Positions 23,342 through 31,872 are shown, numbered from the stretch's first letter. The stretch is 64,000 nucleotides of DNA from an uncultured Oscillospiraceae bacterium (GCA_934462925.1 CAKSIT010000009.1:62001-126000), one strand, 5' to 3'. Notes: generated by a model not told the origin, from the sequence alone. Numbers and translations: made by a program.

Positions 23342-24283
23342 CTATTCGTCAAGCCTGATGTAGCTGCGCCCCTCTATTTCCTCGGGAGAGGCGAACACCA
23401 TGTCCCCCGCCTTTATGCCGCGCCGCACCTCTGTCCCGTCCGAAAACTCCGCGCCCGTGAATATGCCGCGCCGCACCGCCTCGCCGTTTTCGTAAACGTA
23501 CACGAACTCGCCCGCGTCGTCCTGCCCTATGGCCTCGTAGGGCAGCACGCAAATCTGCCGCGGCTCGTCAAGCTGCACGCTTATTTCCGCTGAAAGCCCC
23601 GAGCGCAGCCGCTCGTCCGCGCTGTCGGGCAGCACGGTCACGTCAACCACCGTTTCAAGCACCGCGCCGTTGTACTCGCAGCGCGCAGCAGACGCTATGT
23701 GCGCCACCGTCCCCGAAAACACCTCGTCGGGGTACGCCGCGCAGGTGAACATAACGCGCTGCCCCTCGCGCACGCCCGCAATGTCGCGCTCGCTTATTGC
23801 GGCGGTAACGGCAAGTGTGTCGCTCGCGGCAAGAGTCGCTATGCTGTAGCCGCTCTCCACCGCCGCGCCGTTGCCCGCCGTGGAAATCACCCTGCCCGAG
23901 CAGTCCGCAACCACCTCGGACGGGATAAGCGAAACCGCCGTTGAAAGGTTCGCCGCCGCCACCGCAAGCTGCGACACCTGCCCCAAGCTCTCTATCATGG
24001 AAGCCGTAGCGTCCCTGTCAACGCTCGCTATCCTGTCGCCCGCCGTCACCTCGTCCCCCTCGGACACGTAAAAGCGCCCGATAACAAGCGGCATTACGCT
24101 CGTCACGTCGCTCTGCGAGAGGTACGCAAGGCTTCCGCGCCCGTCCGCTGTGGCGCAGTAGCTTCTTGTCGCGGCGCAGAGCGTTTTTGAAACCGGTACG
24201 GCGCTCTCGGCGGCCTTAGGGAGCGCTCCTGCCAGAAATGCTGTAACTGCGCACACGCCAAGCACCGCAGCTGCTCTTTTCAT
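23342..24283 (-). CDS. HlyD/MacA-like periplasmic-adaptor-type protein
   Basis: A 313-residue membrane-fusion-protein homologue. It has an N-terminal membrane helix, a lipoyl half-motif (GRFYVSEGDEVTAGDRIASV, about 70-90), and a very short helical hairpin region. The second lipoyl half is ADCSGRVISTAGNGAAVESG, and a beta-barrel follows with VREGQRVMF and LRSGLSAEISVQ. In Gram-positives such adaptors sit outside the membrane and contact MacB-like permeases. ATG 24283 is taken because GAAAGGA lies 9 bases before it. It is 13 bases upstream of the permease gene and surely works with it. Confidence 0.86.
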   Translation of the reverse strand: MKRAAAVLGVCAVTAFLAGALPKAAESAVPVSKTLCAATRSYCATADGRGSLAYLSQSDVTSVMPLVIGRFYVSEGDEVTAGDRIASVDRDATASMIESLGQVSQLAVAAANLSTAVSLIPSEVVADCSGRVISTAGNGAAVESGYSIATLAASDTLAVTAAISERDIAGVREGQRVMFTCAAYPDEVFSGTVAHIASAARCEYNGAVLETVVDVTVLPDSADERLRSGLSAEISVQLDEPRQICVLPYEAIGQDDAGEFVYVYENGEAVRRGIFTGAEFSDGTEVRRGIKAGDMVFASPEEIEGRSYIRLDE

Positions 24284-24419
24284 ATCAATCAATCCTTTCA
24301 GAACGTTATGCAGCCCACGCAGGCGCGGTGCTGACCTCCTTTATTGTTGTAGTTTTGGGCGCGCTTTATTCCGCGTTTTTTATTTTTCGGGGAATTTTTG
24401 TCGCAGAGGAAATTTACCC

Positions 24420-24448
24420 TTGAAATCTATGAGAATTTGTGGTATACT
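24420..24448 (+). promoter_or_regulatory. Promoter of pyrE
   Basis: TTGAAA (24420-24425), 17-base spacer, TATACT (24443-24448). The start of transcription would be near 24455, so Element A copy 4 forms almost the whole pyrE leader. Confidence 0.75.
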
Positions 24449-24458
24449 ATAAATGTGA

Positions 24459-24634
24459 AACCGTCGAAAACCCCCATACGGGGGTTTCCGCCGCAACATC
24501 CGCACTGCGCGCACGGTTTGACGACAGGTCGTCAAACCGCACACTTGCGCGGATAGAGGAGTTTTTTACCTCGGGAAGCCCGAGGTAAAAAAGTTATTAT
24601 AAAGCCCGCTTACGCGGGTGAAAAAACTTTTTGG
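24459..24634. repeat. Element A copy 4 in the pyrE leader
   Basis: Starts GAAACCGTCGAAAACCCCCA and contains all five inner hairpins, including CGGTTTGACGA...TCGTCAAACCG and TTTTTTACCTCGGG-AAG. In the last, both arms changed together relative to copy 1 (GCC to ACC, GGC to GGT), so pairing is kept. The right end is worn (ACTTTTTGGCAAA instead of CTTTTTCGACA), and no flanking hairpin duplication is visible. It lies between the pyrE promoter and the gene. Confidence 0.85.
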
Positions 24635-24680
24635 CAAATAATATGTGCGGGAGCTTTGCTTTCGCGGAGGGAGAAAATAT

Positions 24681-25337
24681 ATGACCTATAAAGAAGGCTT
24701 TATCAAATTCATGGCCGACAGCGGCGTGCTTAAGTTCGGCGAGTTTACGCTTAAAAGCGGCAGACTTGCGCCCTACTTTATAAACGCGGGAAACTATAAG
24801 ACCGGCGCGCAGCTTCTTAAGCTCGGCGAGTTTTATGCAGAGTGCATTCACGACAACGGCCTTAAGCCCCAGACCCTTTTCGGACCTGCGTACAAGGGCA
24901 TTCCGCTTTCTGTGGCGGCGGCTACCGCGCTCTACAGCAAGTTCGGCATGGACGTTAACATAAGCTTTGACCGCAAGGAAGTAAAGGACCACGGCGAGGG
25001 CGGTATGTTCGTTGGCAAGACCCCCGAGGACGGCGAGAAAATCGTTATCATCGAGGACGTTATGACATCGGGCAAGGCGCTGCGCGAGGTTCTCCCCAAG
25101 CTTAACGGCGCGGCTAAGGTTGACATAGAGGGCATGGTTATAACCGTTGACCGCATGGAAAAGGGGCTTAACTCCGACAAGAGCGCCGTGCAGGAGGTTT
25201 ACGAGGAGTTCGGCGTTAAGGTATGCTCGATAGTCACCATAAACGACATTATTGACGCGCTTGAAAACGGCGTTATCCCCGGCGGCGAGTATGTCGGCAA
25301 GATGAAGGAATACAGAAAGACCTACGGTGTAGGCTGA
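24681..25337 (+). CDS. pyrE: Orotate phosphoribosyltransferase
   Basis: Joins orotate to PRPP to give OMP, the fifth step of pyrimidine synthesis. The 218-residue product has the PRPP-binding signature VIIEDVMTSGKALRE and the flexible catalytic loop ISFDRKEVKDHGEGG, with the N-terminal substrate segment LKSGRLAPYFIN. ATG 24681 follows GGAGGGAGAAAATAT. It begins after a long leader made of a repeat element, and it is followed after 15 bases by a CofE-like gene, so the two are cotranscribed. No other pyr gene is in view. Confidence 0.95.
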   Translation: MTYKEGFIKFMADSGVLKFGEFTLKSGRLAPYFINAGNYKTGAQLLKLGEFYAECIHDNGLKPQTLFGPAYKGIPLSVAAATALYSKFGMDVNISFDRKEVKDHGEGGMFVGKTPEDGEKIVIIEDVMTSGKALREVLPKLNGAAKVDIEGMVITVDRMEKGLNSDKSAVQEVYEEFGVKVCSIVTINDIIDALENGVIPGGEYVGKMKEYRKTYGVG

Positions 25338-25352
25338 TAAGGAGAGATAGCA

Positions 25353-26054
25353 ATGGAAATGCCTTTTCAGCCTAACGAGGGCAAGCAGCTTATTATAGAA
25401 ACCGCCGATTACGGCAGGCTTGCGCGCTACCCCGTGCGCACCCACGTTATAACCAAGGACGACGTGCTGGAGGACGTGCTGGACAAGTACGTAAAGGACT
25501 ACGTTCAGGCGGGCGACACTATCATCATGTCCGAGAAAATCGTCGCTATTTCGCAGGGGCGCGCGTTCCCGATAAGCGAGATAAAGGTGAGCAGGCTTGC
25601 GCGGTTCTTGTCGAAGTTCGTTGTTAAGACAAACTACGGCATAGGCCTTGGAATGCCCGAAACAATGGAGCTTTGCATTCGCGAGGTGGGCAGAGTAAAG
25701 GTGCTTTTCGCGGCTGCGTGCGCGGCTGTGGGAAAGCTTTTCGGCAAGCGCGGCGTGTTCTACAACATATGCGGCATGAAAGCGCGCGCTATAGACGGCC
25801 CGTGCGAATACACGCTGCCGCCCTATAACCACTACGCCAAAATGGCGCCCGACAAGCCCGACGAGGTAGCCGAGCGCCTGACACGGCACATCGGCGTTGA
25901 CGTTGTGATAATCGACGCGAACGACATCGGCGCGAACGTTCTCGGCAAGTGCCGCAAGGATTTGCCCGACGAGTTCGCGATACAGGCGTTCAAGGACAAC
26001 CCCCTTGACCAGTGTTCACAGCAAACGCCTATTGCAATAGTAAGAAAGGCATAA
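25353..26054 (+). CDS. CofE-like (coenzyme F420-0:gamma-glutamyl ligase family) protein
   Basis: A 233-residue protein of the F420_ligase family. The segment GDTIIMSEKIVAISQGR with later DANDIGANVLGK matches the CofE fold, in which the enzyme adds glutamate to F420-0 using GTP and metal. Clostridia of this type are not known to make F420, and no other F420 gene is present, so the real acceptor is unknown. The coding region keeps uniform codon use and a good ribosome binding site (AAGGAGAGATAGCA). It is probably cotranscribed with pyrE. Confidence 0.8.
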   Translation: MEMPFQPNEGKQLIIETADYGRLARYPVRTHVITKDDVLEDVLDKYVKDYVQAGDTIIMSEKIVAISQGRAFPISEIKVSRLARFLSKFVVKTNYGIGLGMPETMELCIREVGRVKVLFAAACAAVGKLFGKRGVFYNICGMKARAIDGPCEYTLPPYNHYAKMAPDKPDEVAERLTRHIGVDVVIIDANDIGANVLGKCRKDLPDEFAIQAFKDNPLDQCSQQTPIAIVRKA

Positions 26055-26081
26055 TTGCCATATTTTTAAGGAGGTGTTTTT

Positions 26082-26864
26082 ATGGCAACAGTAGGCAACA
26101 CGGCTGCAATGCAGCTGCTTATGGCAAGAGCCGCCACCAACTACTCCTATAAAACGGGCGACGCCGCCTCTGCGGCAAAGCGCGCGAACAGCGCGTTAAA
26201 CTCGCTTGGCAAGACGGACGCTTCCTCGGCGAAAAGCGTGCAGTCTGCCGCGCAGAAGAAGCTCGACACGCTCTTAAAGACCACCCTTAAGAGCAAGGAC
26301 AGCGTTTTCCGCGAGCAGTACACCGAGCTGTTCAAGAACATCTACGGGCTTAACGACAAGACCGCGCAGAAAGCGGACAGCACTTCGTCGCTCAAGACCT
26401 CTGCGGCGGACGCGAGGAGCGCTGCGGACTCGCTTACCGCCTTTGCAAAGAAGCTTGAATACGGCGGCGAGTACAGCGCGGAGGAATACACCAAGCTTGC
26501 GGAGAAGTTTGCGGACTCCTACAACGGCATGATTGAGGGCGCGGCGGATTCCGACAGCCAGAGCGTTCTGCAAAAGGGCGTTATCATGGTAAACACCGCA
26601 AAGGCGTACAGCGGCTCGCTCTCGCGTGCGGGCTTCACGCTCGGGGCGGACAACAAGCTTACCTTTAACAAGGATAAGCTGAGCGACGTTTCCGCAACGG
26701 ATATCAAAACGTCTTTCGGCAGCTACGGCTTTACGCAAAAGGCCGCGCAGAAAGCGGCGCAGATAAGCTCCGCGGCGGGCAGCGCAGGCGCGCTTACGTA
26801 CAACAACGCCCGCATGACGAACTACGCGTACAGTATCGGCGCGCTGTTCAGCAATTACGCTTAA
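26082..26864 (+). CDS. Helical Ala/Ser/Lys-rich protein, faintly FliD-like
   Basis: A 260-residue protein without signal peptide or membrane segment, predicted mostly helical with heptad-like Ala/Leu spacing. Residues about 130-235 (YSAEEYTKLAEKFADSYNGM, then AGFTLGADNKLTFNKDKLSD) follow the pattern of the C-terminal part of flagellar hook-associated proteins, where a short strand pair precedes a helix. That likeness is weak and no flagellar gene is in the window. It could be a structural or secreted coiled-coil protein. AAGGAGGTG precedes the ATG, and a strong terminator follows, so it is expressed. It begins 27 bases after the CofE-like gene. Confidence 0.6.
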   Translation: MATVGNTAAMQLLMARAATNYSYKTGDAASAAKRANSALNSLGKTDASSAKSVQSAAQKKLDTLLKTTLKSKDSVFREQYTELFKNIYGLNDKTAQKADSTSSLKTSAADARSAADSLTAFAKKLEYGGEYSAEEYTKLAEKFADSYNGMIEGAADSDSQSVLQKGVIMVNTAKAYSGSLSRAGFTLGADNKLTFNKDKLSDVSATDIKTSFGSYGFTQKAAQKAAQISSAAGSAGALTYNNARMTNYAYSIGALFSNYA

Positions 26865-26879
26865 ACGCATACAGCAAAC

Positions 26880-26909
26880 GCCCCCGCCGTACAGGCGGGG
26901 GCAATTTTT
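26880..26909 (+). terminator. Terminator of the pyrE unit
   Basis: GCCCCCGCC (26880-26888), loop GTACA, GGCGGGGGC (26894-26902), then AATTTTTG. Confidence 0.88.
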
Positions 26910-26948
26910 GCGCCGCATTACATTACCGCGTGCGGCAGGCAAAATTTT

Positions 26949-26974
26949 AAGGGGGACTTTACAGCCCCCCTTTT
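26949..26974 (-). terminator. Terminator of the pilin/pilT/pilB unit
   Basis: Hairpin AAGGGGG...CCCCCCTT with a 9-base loop about 20 bases after the 26993 stop on the minus strand. The following minus-strand bases are TTAAAATTTT. It also reads as a hairpin plus TTTTG on the plus strand. Confidence 0.7.
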
Positions 26975-26992
26975 GTTTCGGAATAAACCTGT

Positions 26993-27775
26993 TTAAGATA
27001 CAACCGCAAGCGTAGAATCAACGTTCATAACGTATGTACCCGCGTTGCCGAGATAAAGGCCGCCGCTGTCCTTTTTGGAGCTGCACACGCCGAGAATAAG
27101 ACCGTCTGCAAGCTTTGAGTTATCCGCGTAAAGCAGGTGCTGCTCACGGTAGGTGTCGGGCGAGCCTATGTTTCTGTCAAGCGCCTCGCGCGAGTAGTAC
27201 GCGGAATGCACCTTTACAACGTACGCCTTAGTACCCTTTACGCTGTCGAGAACCATTTCGGTGCGCTTTATAAGCGCGTAGAAGAAGCCGTCCTGCGCGG
27301 CAAACGCCGTAGCCTCGATGTCGCTCGTAATCTGCGTTTCAAGCGCCGTCATGGTGGAGGCATCCGTGCGCGCGTCCGTGATAAGCGCCGAGAGCGAATT
27401 GCTTACGTGAACGTAGTTTATCTTGCCGCTTGTAACGCTCATGGATACGAACGTGTATTCATTTACAGGGTAGTTGCCCATAAGCGCCTTGCTGTACTCA
27501 ACGTAGTACGGGTCGCCGTTTGTTTTCGCGGTTTTTATTTCAGCGGCAATGTCGTAAGACAAATCCCCCTCGTACTTTGAGTACTTGGTGAAGATGTACT
27601 GCATTGCGCTGTAAAAGCTTGTGGCGTTTGTGTTGGCTTCTCTGCGCTTGCCCTCGTCGGGGGATACGCCCGCGATAATAACCGCAGTAAGCACGCCGAT
27701 TATCGCTATAACAACGATAAGCTCGATAAGCGTGAAGCCCTTTTTCGCCTTAAGGCGCTGCAAATACTTTATCAT
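26993..27775 (-). CDS. Type IV pilin-like protein, second pilin
   Basis: A 260-residue class III-signal protein. The leader is short and basic (MIKYLQRLKAKKG), cleaved before Phe, followed by the N-methylation helix FTLIELIVVIAIIGVLTAV with the required Glu at position +5. The C-terminal domain is larger than in the neighbouring pilin and has two cysteines fewer than usual for a disulphide loop (a single Cys in LGVCSSKKDS), so no classic D-loop is seen. It follows the major pilin gene by about 170 bases. It is probably a minor or tip pilin; an accessory major pilin is the alternative. Confidence 0.87.
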   Translation of the reverse strand: MIKYLQRLKAKKGFTLIELIVVIAIIGVLTAVIIAGVSPDEGKRREANTNATSFYSAMQYIFTKYSKYEGDLSYDIAAEIKTAKTNGDPYYVEYSKALMGNYPVNEYTFVSMSVTSGKINYVHVSNSLSALITDARTDASTMTALETQITSDIEATAFAAQDGFFYALIKRTEMVLDSVKGTKAYVVKVHSAYYSREALDRNIGSPDTYREQHLLYADNSKLADGLILGVCSSKKDSGGLYLGNAGTYVMNVDSTLAVVS

Positions 27776-27946
27776 GATTCTTTCCTCCGTTTCTTAGCGT
27801 GGGGAGAGCCGACGCCCTTGTTTTTGCCCAGCGCGCGGCATGGCAAAAACAAAGAAACCGCAAACCCATAATAACACTAATTCCCCGACGGCTTTCGCCG
27901 CCGAGGAACGTTTGTGTTAATTAAGCTTTAACCGTAGTCCTAGCTA

Positions 27947-28594
27947 TTAGCCAAGCGGAACTGCAGGAGCAGTACCAATAAGGATACCGGAGGGAGCTAC
28001 ACCGGCGGTCTTGCCATCCCAAGAGAAGGCAGCAGAGAACTCACCGGAGGTGATGCTGGGCATATCAGTAGTTGCGATAGAGCTGCTCTGGTCCTCAGTG
28101 TAAGCTACAGCGGTGCAAGTACCAGCCTTCATCTCAATGTGGATTGCGCCGTTCTTGAGAGAGGGGAACAGGTTTGCAAGCTCGATAGCGAGGAGAGTCT
28201 CAGCGTTCTTGATACCGGTCTTGGATACGTTTGCGCTTACAGCAGATGCGCCGCCCCAAGAAATGGTAGAACCAGTCTTGAATGCAGTACCGCTGTTAGT
28301 AGCAACAGTAGGAGTCCAAGTGCCGTTAGCAATGGTTATGTCCATAGCGGACAGAGCGCCGTTTGCCTGCTTCATACCGTAGCCGGAAGTATCAGCGTCG
28401 GTGAGGAACGTGTTAACGGTCTTCTGAACAGAAGCAGCGGTGGAGTTAACAGATGTTACACGGGAAGATGTAACATAACCCAGCATCGTGGGTACGAGGA
28501 TTGCTGCGAGTACGCCGATGATAGCGATAACAACAATCAACTCAACGAGGGTGAAGCCTTTTTTCTTCTTAAGGCTCTGAAGTTTCTTTATCAT
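27947..28594 (-). CDS. pilA: Type IV major pilin
   Basis: A 215-residue prepilin with leader MIKKLQSLKKKKG and helix FTLVELIVVIAIIGVLAAI. The globular part is rich in Ser, Thr and Ala. Codons differ from the surrounding genes (more A/T-ending, restricted set), as in highly expressed structural genes. It has its own strong promoter and a leader of about 100 bases. After the stop, a hairpin at 27881-27908 lacks a U-tract, so some read-through to the second pilin is likely. I call it the major pilin from its promoter, codon use and size; this is inference. Confidence 0.85.
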   Translation of the reverse strand: MIKKLQSLKKKKGFTLVELIVVIAIIGVLAAILVPTMLGYVTSSRVTSVNSTAASVQKTVNTFLTDADTSGYGMKQANGALSAMDITIANGTWTPTVATNSGTAFKTGSTISWGGASAVSANVSKTGIKNAETLLAIELANLFPSLKNGAIHIEMKAGTCTAVAYTEDQSSSIATTDMPSITSGEFSAAFSWDGKTAGVAPSGILIGTAPAVPLG

Positions 28595-28700
28595 TGTAAA
28601 GACCTCCTGATAAAAATTTTTATGTATAACCCCTGCGGGGCTATATCCTTTGTTTCAGCTGTCGGAGGGGGCTTTTACCCCGTTCCTCGGCTGTGTTTAC

Positions 28701-28729
28701 ATTATAACGCAACCACACAAAAATTGCAA
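28701..28729 (-). promoter_or_regulatory. Promoter of the major pilin gene
   Basis: Minus strand TTGCAA (28724-28729), 17-base spacer, TATAAT (28701-28706). The leader holds a CGGGG-TAAAAG-CCCC hairpin, a CCCC-GCA-GGGG hairpin and the palindrome ATAAAAATTTTTAT before the AGGAGG site. Confidence 0.82.
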
Positions 28730-28907
28730 GTGTTTTTTTGAAAATTTCTGCCCTGCAAGTGATTTTCGTTAAAAACCGAAGTTTGATTCTGCCGTTTTTG
28801 GTTATAATAACGGAAAAATCCGTGTAAATACTGTGTAACGCGCGCTTAACAAACAGCGCCCGCGCCGCGCGGTCTGTCGAAAAACCGACGGCGGCAGCTA
28901 CGAACGC

Positions 28908-29002
28908 CAGCTTGCTTGCACGCCAGCTTGCTTGCACGCCTGCTTGCGCTTGCACACGCGTGCTTGCACGCCTAGCTTGCTTGCACACGCGTGCTTGCAC
29001 GC
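28908..29002. repeat. Tandem GCTTGC/ACGC repeat array after pilT
   Basis: Six or so head-to-tail units of the form ACGCCN-GCTTGCTTGC with variants ACGCCTGCTTGCGCTTGC and ACACGCGTGCTTGC (the last occurring twice). The array ends at the pilT stop codon. The units are too short and uneven for a CRISPR. The region between it and the pilin promoter (28730-28907) holds nothing I recognise. Confidence 0.8.
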
Positions 29003-29003
29003 T

Positions 29004-30089
29004 TTACATCGTACCCATTTCGAGGTATCTCTTGTACTCGTTGGGGTCTTGGCAGCGGGTTCTTGCAACGGCGTCGGTAATTTTGCCCATGCGTACAAGG
29101 CGCGCAAGGTCCTGGTCGAGCGTGAACATTCCGCTCTTCTTTCCCGTTGCGATTGCCGTAGGCACTTGGAATATCTTACCCTCGCGCACCATCGAGCGGA
29201 TAGCGTCCGTAGCGTTGAGTATCTCGAGCGCCGCGCAGCGTCCTCTGTTGTCCGCGGTAGGCACAAGGGTCTGCGAAATAATGCCGACAATGGAGTTTGC
29301 AAGCTGCGAGCGTATCTGACCCTGCGAGTGCGGCGGGTATACGTCGATTATACGGTTTATCGTTTCGGCAGCGCCCGTTGTATGCAGCGTTGAAAGGACA
29401 AGGTGTCCCGTTTCTGCGGCGGTTACTGCGGCGTTAATCGTTTCAAAGTCACGCATTTCTCCTACGAGGATAACGTCGGGGTCTTCACGGAGCGCCGCAC
29501 GCAGCGAGCCTGCGAAGCTGTCAACGTCCTGCCCTATTTCGCGCTGGTTTACCATGGACTGCTTGTGCGTGTGCAGGTACTCGATAGGGTCTTCTATCGT
29601 GATTATGTGGCAGTTCTTCTGACGGTTGATGTGGTCTATCATAGCGGCAAGGGTCGTGGACTTACCCGAGCCTGTAGGGCCTGTTACAAGCACAAGTCCG
29701 CGGGGAGCAAGCGCAAACTCGCCGAGCGTTGCGGGCAGGGAGAGGTCTGCGAGGGTAGGGATATCGTTGCGCAGAAGTCGCATTGCAACAGCGTGATAGC
29801 CGCGCTGCCTGTACACGTTAACTCTGTGGCGGTAGCCCGAGGTGGACACATACGAGAAGTCCGTATCAAGTCCCTTGGATATCTGCGATTTGTGCTTAAT
29901 CGAGGTTATCTGGTTGATGATGTTGACGATAATAGGCTCGGTGCAGTCGGGGTAGCCGCCCAGCTTCTTTATAGAACCGTGCAGACGTACCACAGGCGGC
30001 AGGCCCGCGGTAAAGTGAAGGTCCGAACAGCCAAGCTCTCTCGCTTCGTCCAGAATCTTGTTTATGTCCATGATGTTGTTTGCTTCCAC
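29004..30089 (-). CDS. pilT: Type IV pilus retraction ATPase
   Basis: A 361-residue hexameric ATPase that depolymerises pili and so drives twitching. Walker A GPTGSGKST starts at residue 137, Asp box and Walker B (DPDVILVGEMRD) and the His box HLVLSTLHTTGA follow. AIRSMVREGK near the end is the PilT-specific AIRNLIRE motif, which separates it from PilB. The start is GTG 30089, with AGGAG 9 bases upstream. pilB ends 48 bases before it, so both are cotranscribed. A retraction ATPase implies dynamic pili, not just static fibres. Confidence 0.95.
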   Translation of the reverse strand: MEANNIMDINKILDEARELGCSDLHFTAGLPPVVRLHGSIKKLGGYPDCTEPIIVNIINQITSIKHKSQISKGLDTDFSYVSTSGYRHRVNVYRQRGYHAVAMRLLRNDIPTLADLSLPATLGEFALAPRGLVLVTGPTGSGKSTTLAAMIDHINRQKNCHIITIEDPIEYLHTHKQSMVNQREIGQDVDSFAGSLRAALREDPDVILVGEMRDFETINAAVTAAETGHLVLSTLHTTGAAETINRIIDVYPPHSQGQIRSQLANSIVGIISQTLVPTADNRGRCAALEILNATDAIRSMVREGKIFQVPTAIATGKKSGMFTLDQDLARLVRMGKITDAVARTRCQDPNEYKRYLEMGTM

Positions 30090-30137
30090 AGTTTTTTTCT
30101 CCTTATATATGTAGTCGTGCGGTCAGCCCGCCACAGC

Positions 30138-31841
30138 TTATACGGTGTAAGTAGCCTTTACAAGTTCGTCCATAGTCGTGCGCCCTGCAAGCACCATCTG
30201 CGTTACGTTGTCGCGCAGAAGCAGCGTGCCGTTCTCGGTCGCTTTCTTGCCTATTTCCTCTGCGGTAGCGCCCGCGGAGATAAGCTCCTTTATGGCGTTG
30301 TTGGTAACGATTATCTCGTGTATCGCGGTTCGCCCTGAGTAGCCCGAGCCGTGGCACGCCTTGCAGCCGCCCTTGCGCGCCCTGCATATCTGCACGGGCG
30401 AGGTCTTGTTTACAAGCTTTAAGTCTGCGGGGTCTGTAAGTGTTATCGTTTCCTTGCACTCGTTGCAAAGCAGCTTAACAAGTCGCTGCGCTATGATTCC
30501 TACAAGCGAGGAGGCAACCATGTACGGCGCTACGCCCATGTCCACAAGTCTTACGATAGTGGAAGCCGCGTCGTTGGTATGAAGCGTTGAAAGCACGAAG
30601 TGTCCCGTGATAGCCGCGCGTATCGCGATATCCGCCGTTTCACCGTCACGAATCTCACCGACCATTATAATGTCGGGGTCTTGACGGAGTATAGAACGCA
30701 GCGCCGCCGCGAACGTCATGCCCGCCTTCGCGTTTATCTGGCACTGGTTTACGCCGTCTATCTTCTTCTCGACAGGGTCTTCTACCGTAACGATGTTTAC
30801 GTTAGGCTGCGACAGCTCGCCGAGCGTTGCGTAAAGCGTTGTGGACTTACCGGAACCCGTAGGGCCTGTAACCAGCATAACGCCGTTCGGGCAGCGGATT
30901 ATCTGCTTGAACATCTCGTAGTTGTAGTCCGTCATACCGAGGTCGGTAATCTTTCTCGTCTTTTCGTCAGCCGTCGAAAGAAGTCGGATAACGCACTTTT
31001 CGCCGTAAACGCAGGGTATCGTGGATACACGCACGTCGAGGTTTACGCCGTCGATTATCGTACCGAATCGGCCGTCGAGCGGTATACGTCTTTCGGCGAT
31101 GTTCATGCCGCCGAGTATCTTTATACGCGTGATTATCGAGTTGTGGAACGATATCGGGACTTTCATGTCCTGCTCTACAAGCTCGCCGTCGATACGGTAG
31201 CGTATGCGCGTTCTCGTCTTGAACGGCTCTATATGAATATCCGACGCGTTTACCCTGAACGCCGTTTCTACCATCATGTTTACAAGCTTTACGATAGGCG
31301 CGCTGTCCACGCGCTCGTTGCTCTCGGAGTCCGCCGAGTTCTGCTGCGCGTCCTGCTGCTCGCTTGCAAGCTCGTTTACGGCGTTGTCTACCGCCTGAGA
31401 GGAATAGTACCTGCCGATAGCGTCCTTAATCGCGGACTTTGTGGAGATTTGCGGAACTATCTCCATTCCCGTCTTTACCTTAAGGTCCTCGAATACGTAG
31501 AAGTTTATCGGGTCGTTAGTCGCAACAAGCAGCCTGTTGTGGTTTATTGCAAAGGCGAAAACGCACTTCTGCTCCGCGACCTCCTGGTCTATCTTCATTA
31601 CCGCCTCTGTGCTTATCGGCGTGGACGAGAGGTCTACAAACGGTACTTTGAGTCGTATGGAAAGCGCCTGTGCAAGCTGCGTTTCCGACACAAGTCCCAT
31701 CTCGAGCATTATATCACCGAGCATTTTTCCGTCGCCGCTCGTTTTCTGCTTTACAAGCGCGTCCTCGAGCTGCTTTTCGGTGATAAACCCGTTTTCTACG
31801 AGTATCTTACCGATAGGTAAGTTTTTCATGGGTGCTGGCAT
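30138..31841 (-). CDS. pilB: Type IV pilus assembly ATPase
   Basis: A 567-residue GspE/PilB extension ATPase. Residues about 1-150 hold MshEN-type N-terminal motifs (IGKILVENGFITEKQLEDAL, then LGDIMLEMGLVSETQLAQAL), which in relatives bind cyclic di-GMP. The ATPase core has Walker A GPTGSGKST (326-334), Walker B DPDIIMVGEIRD and the tetracysteine zinc site CNEC...CKAC near the C-terminus, diagnostic for PilB as against PilT. ATG 31841 follows GGAAG. The gene is divergent from the prepilin peptidase gene, with a palindromic element between them. Confidence 0.95.
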   Translation of the reverse strand: MPAPMKNLPIGKILVENGFITEKQLEDALVKQKTSGDGKMLGDIMLEMGLVSETQLAQALSIRLKVPFVDLSSTPISTEAVMKIDQEVAEQKCVFAFAINHNRLLVATNDPINFYVFEDLKVKTGMEIVPQISTKSAIKDAIGRYYSSQAVDNAVNELASEQQDAQQNSADSESNERVDSAPIVKLVNMMVETAFRVNASDIHIEPFKTRTRIRYRIDGELVEQDMKVPISFHNSIITRIKILGGMNIAERRIPLDGRFGTIIDGVNLDVRVSTIPCVYGEKCVIRLLSTADEKTRKITDLGMTDYNYEMFKQIIRCPNGVMLVTGPTGSGKSTTLYATLGELSQPNVNIVTVEDPVEKKIDGVNQCQINAKAGMTFAAALRSILRQDPDIIMVGEIRDGETADIAIRAAITGHFVLSTLHTNDAASTIVRLVDMGVAPYMVASSLVGIIAQRLVKLLCNECKETITLTDPADLKLVNKTSPVQICRARKGGCKACHGSGYSGRTAIHEIIVTNNAIKELISAGATAEEIGKKATENGTLLLRDNVTQMVLAGRTTMDELVKATYTV

Positions 31842-31872
31842 CTGCTGATTCTTCCTTTCGGGCGTTTATTTA

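Noticed and set aside
28908..29002. Possible CRISPR array
   Set aside because: Units are 14-18 bases, uneven and without spacers of constant length; no cas genes nearby.
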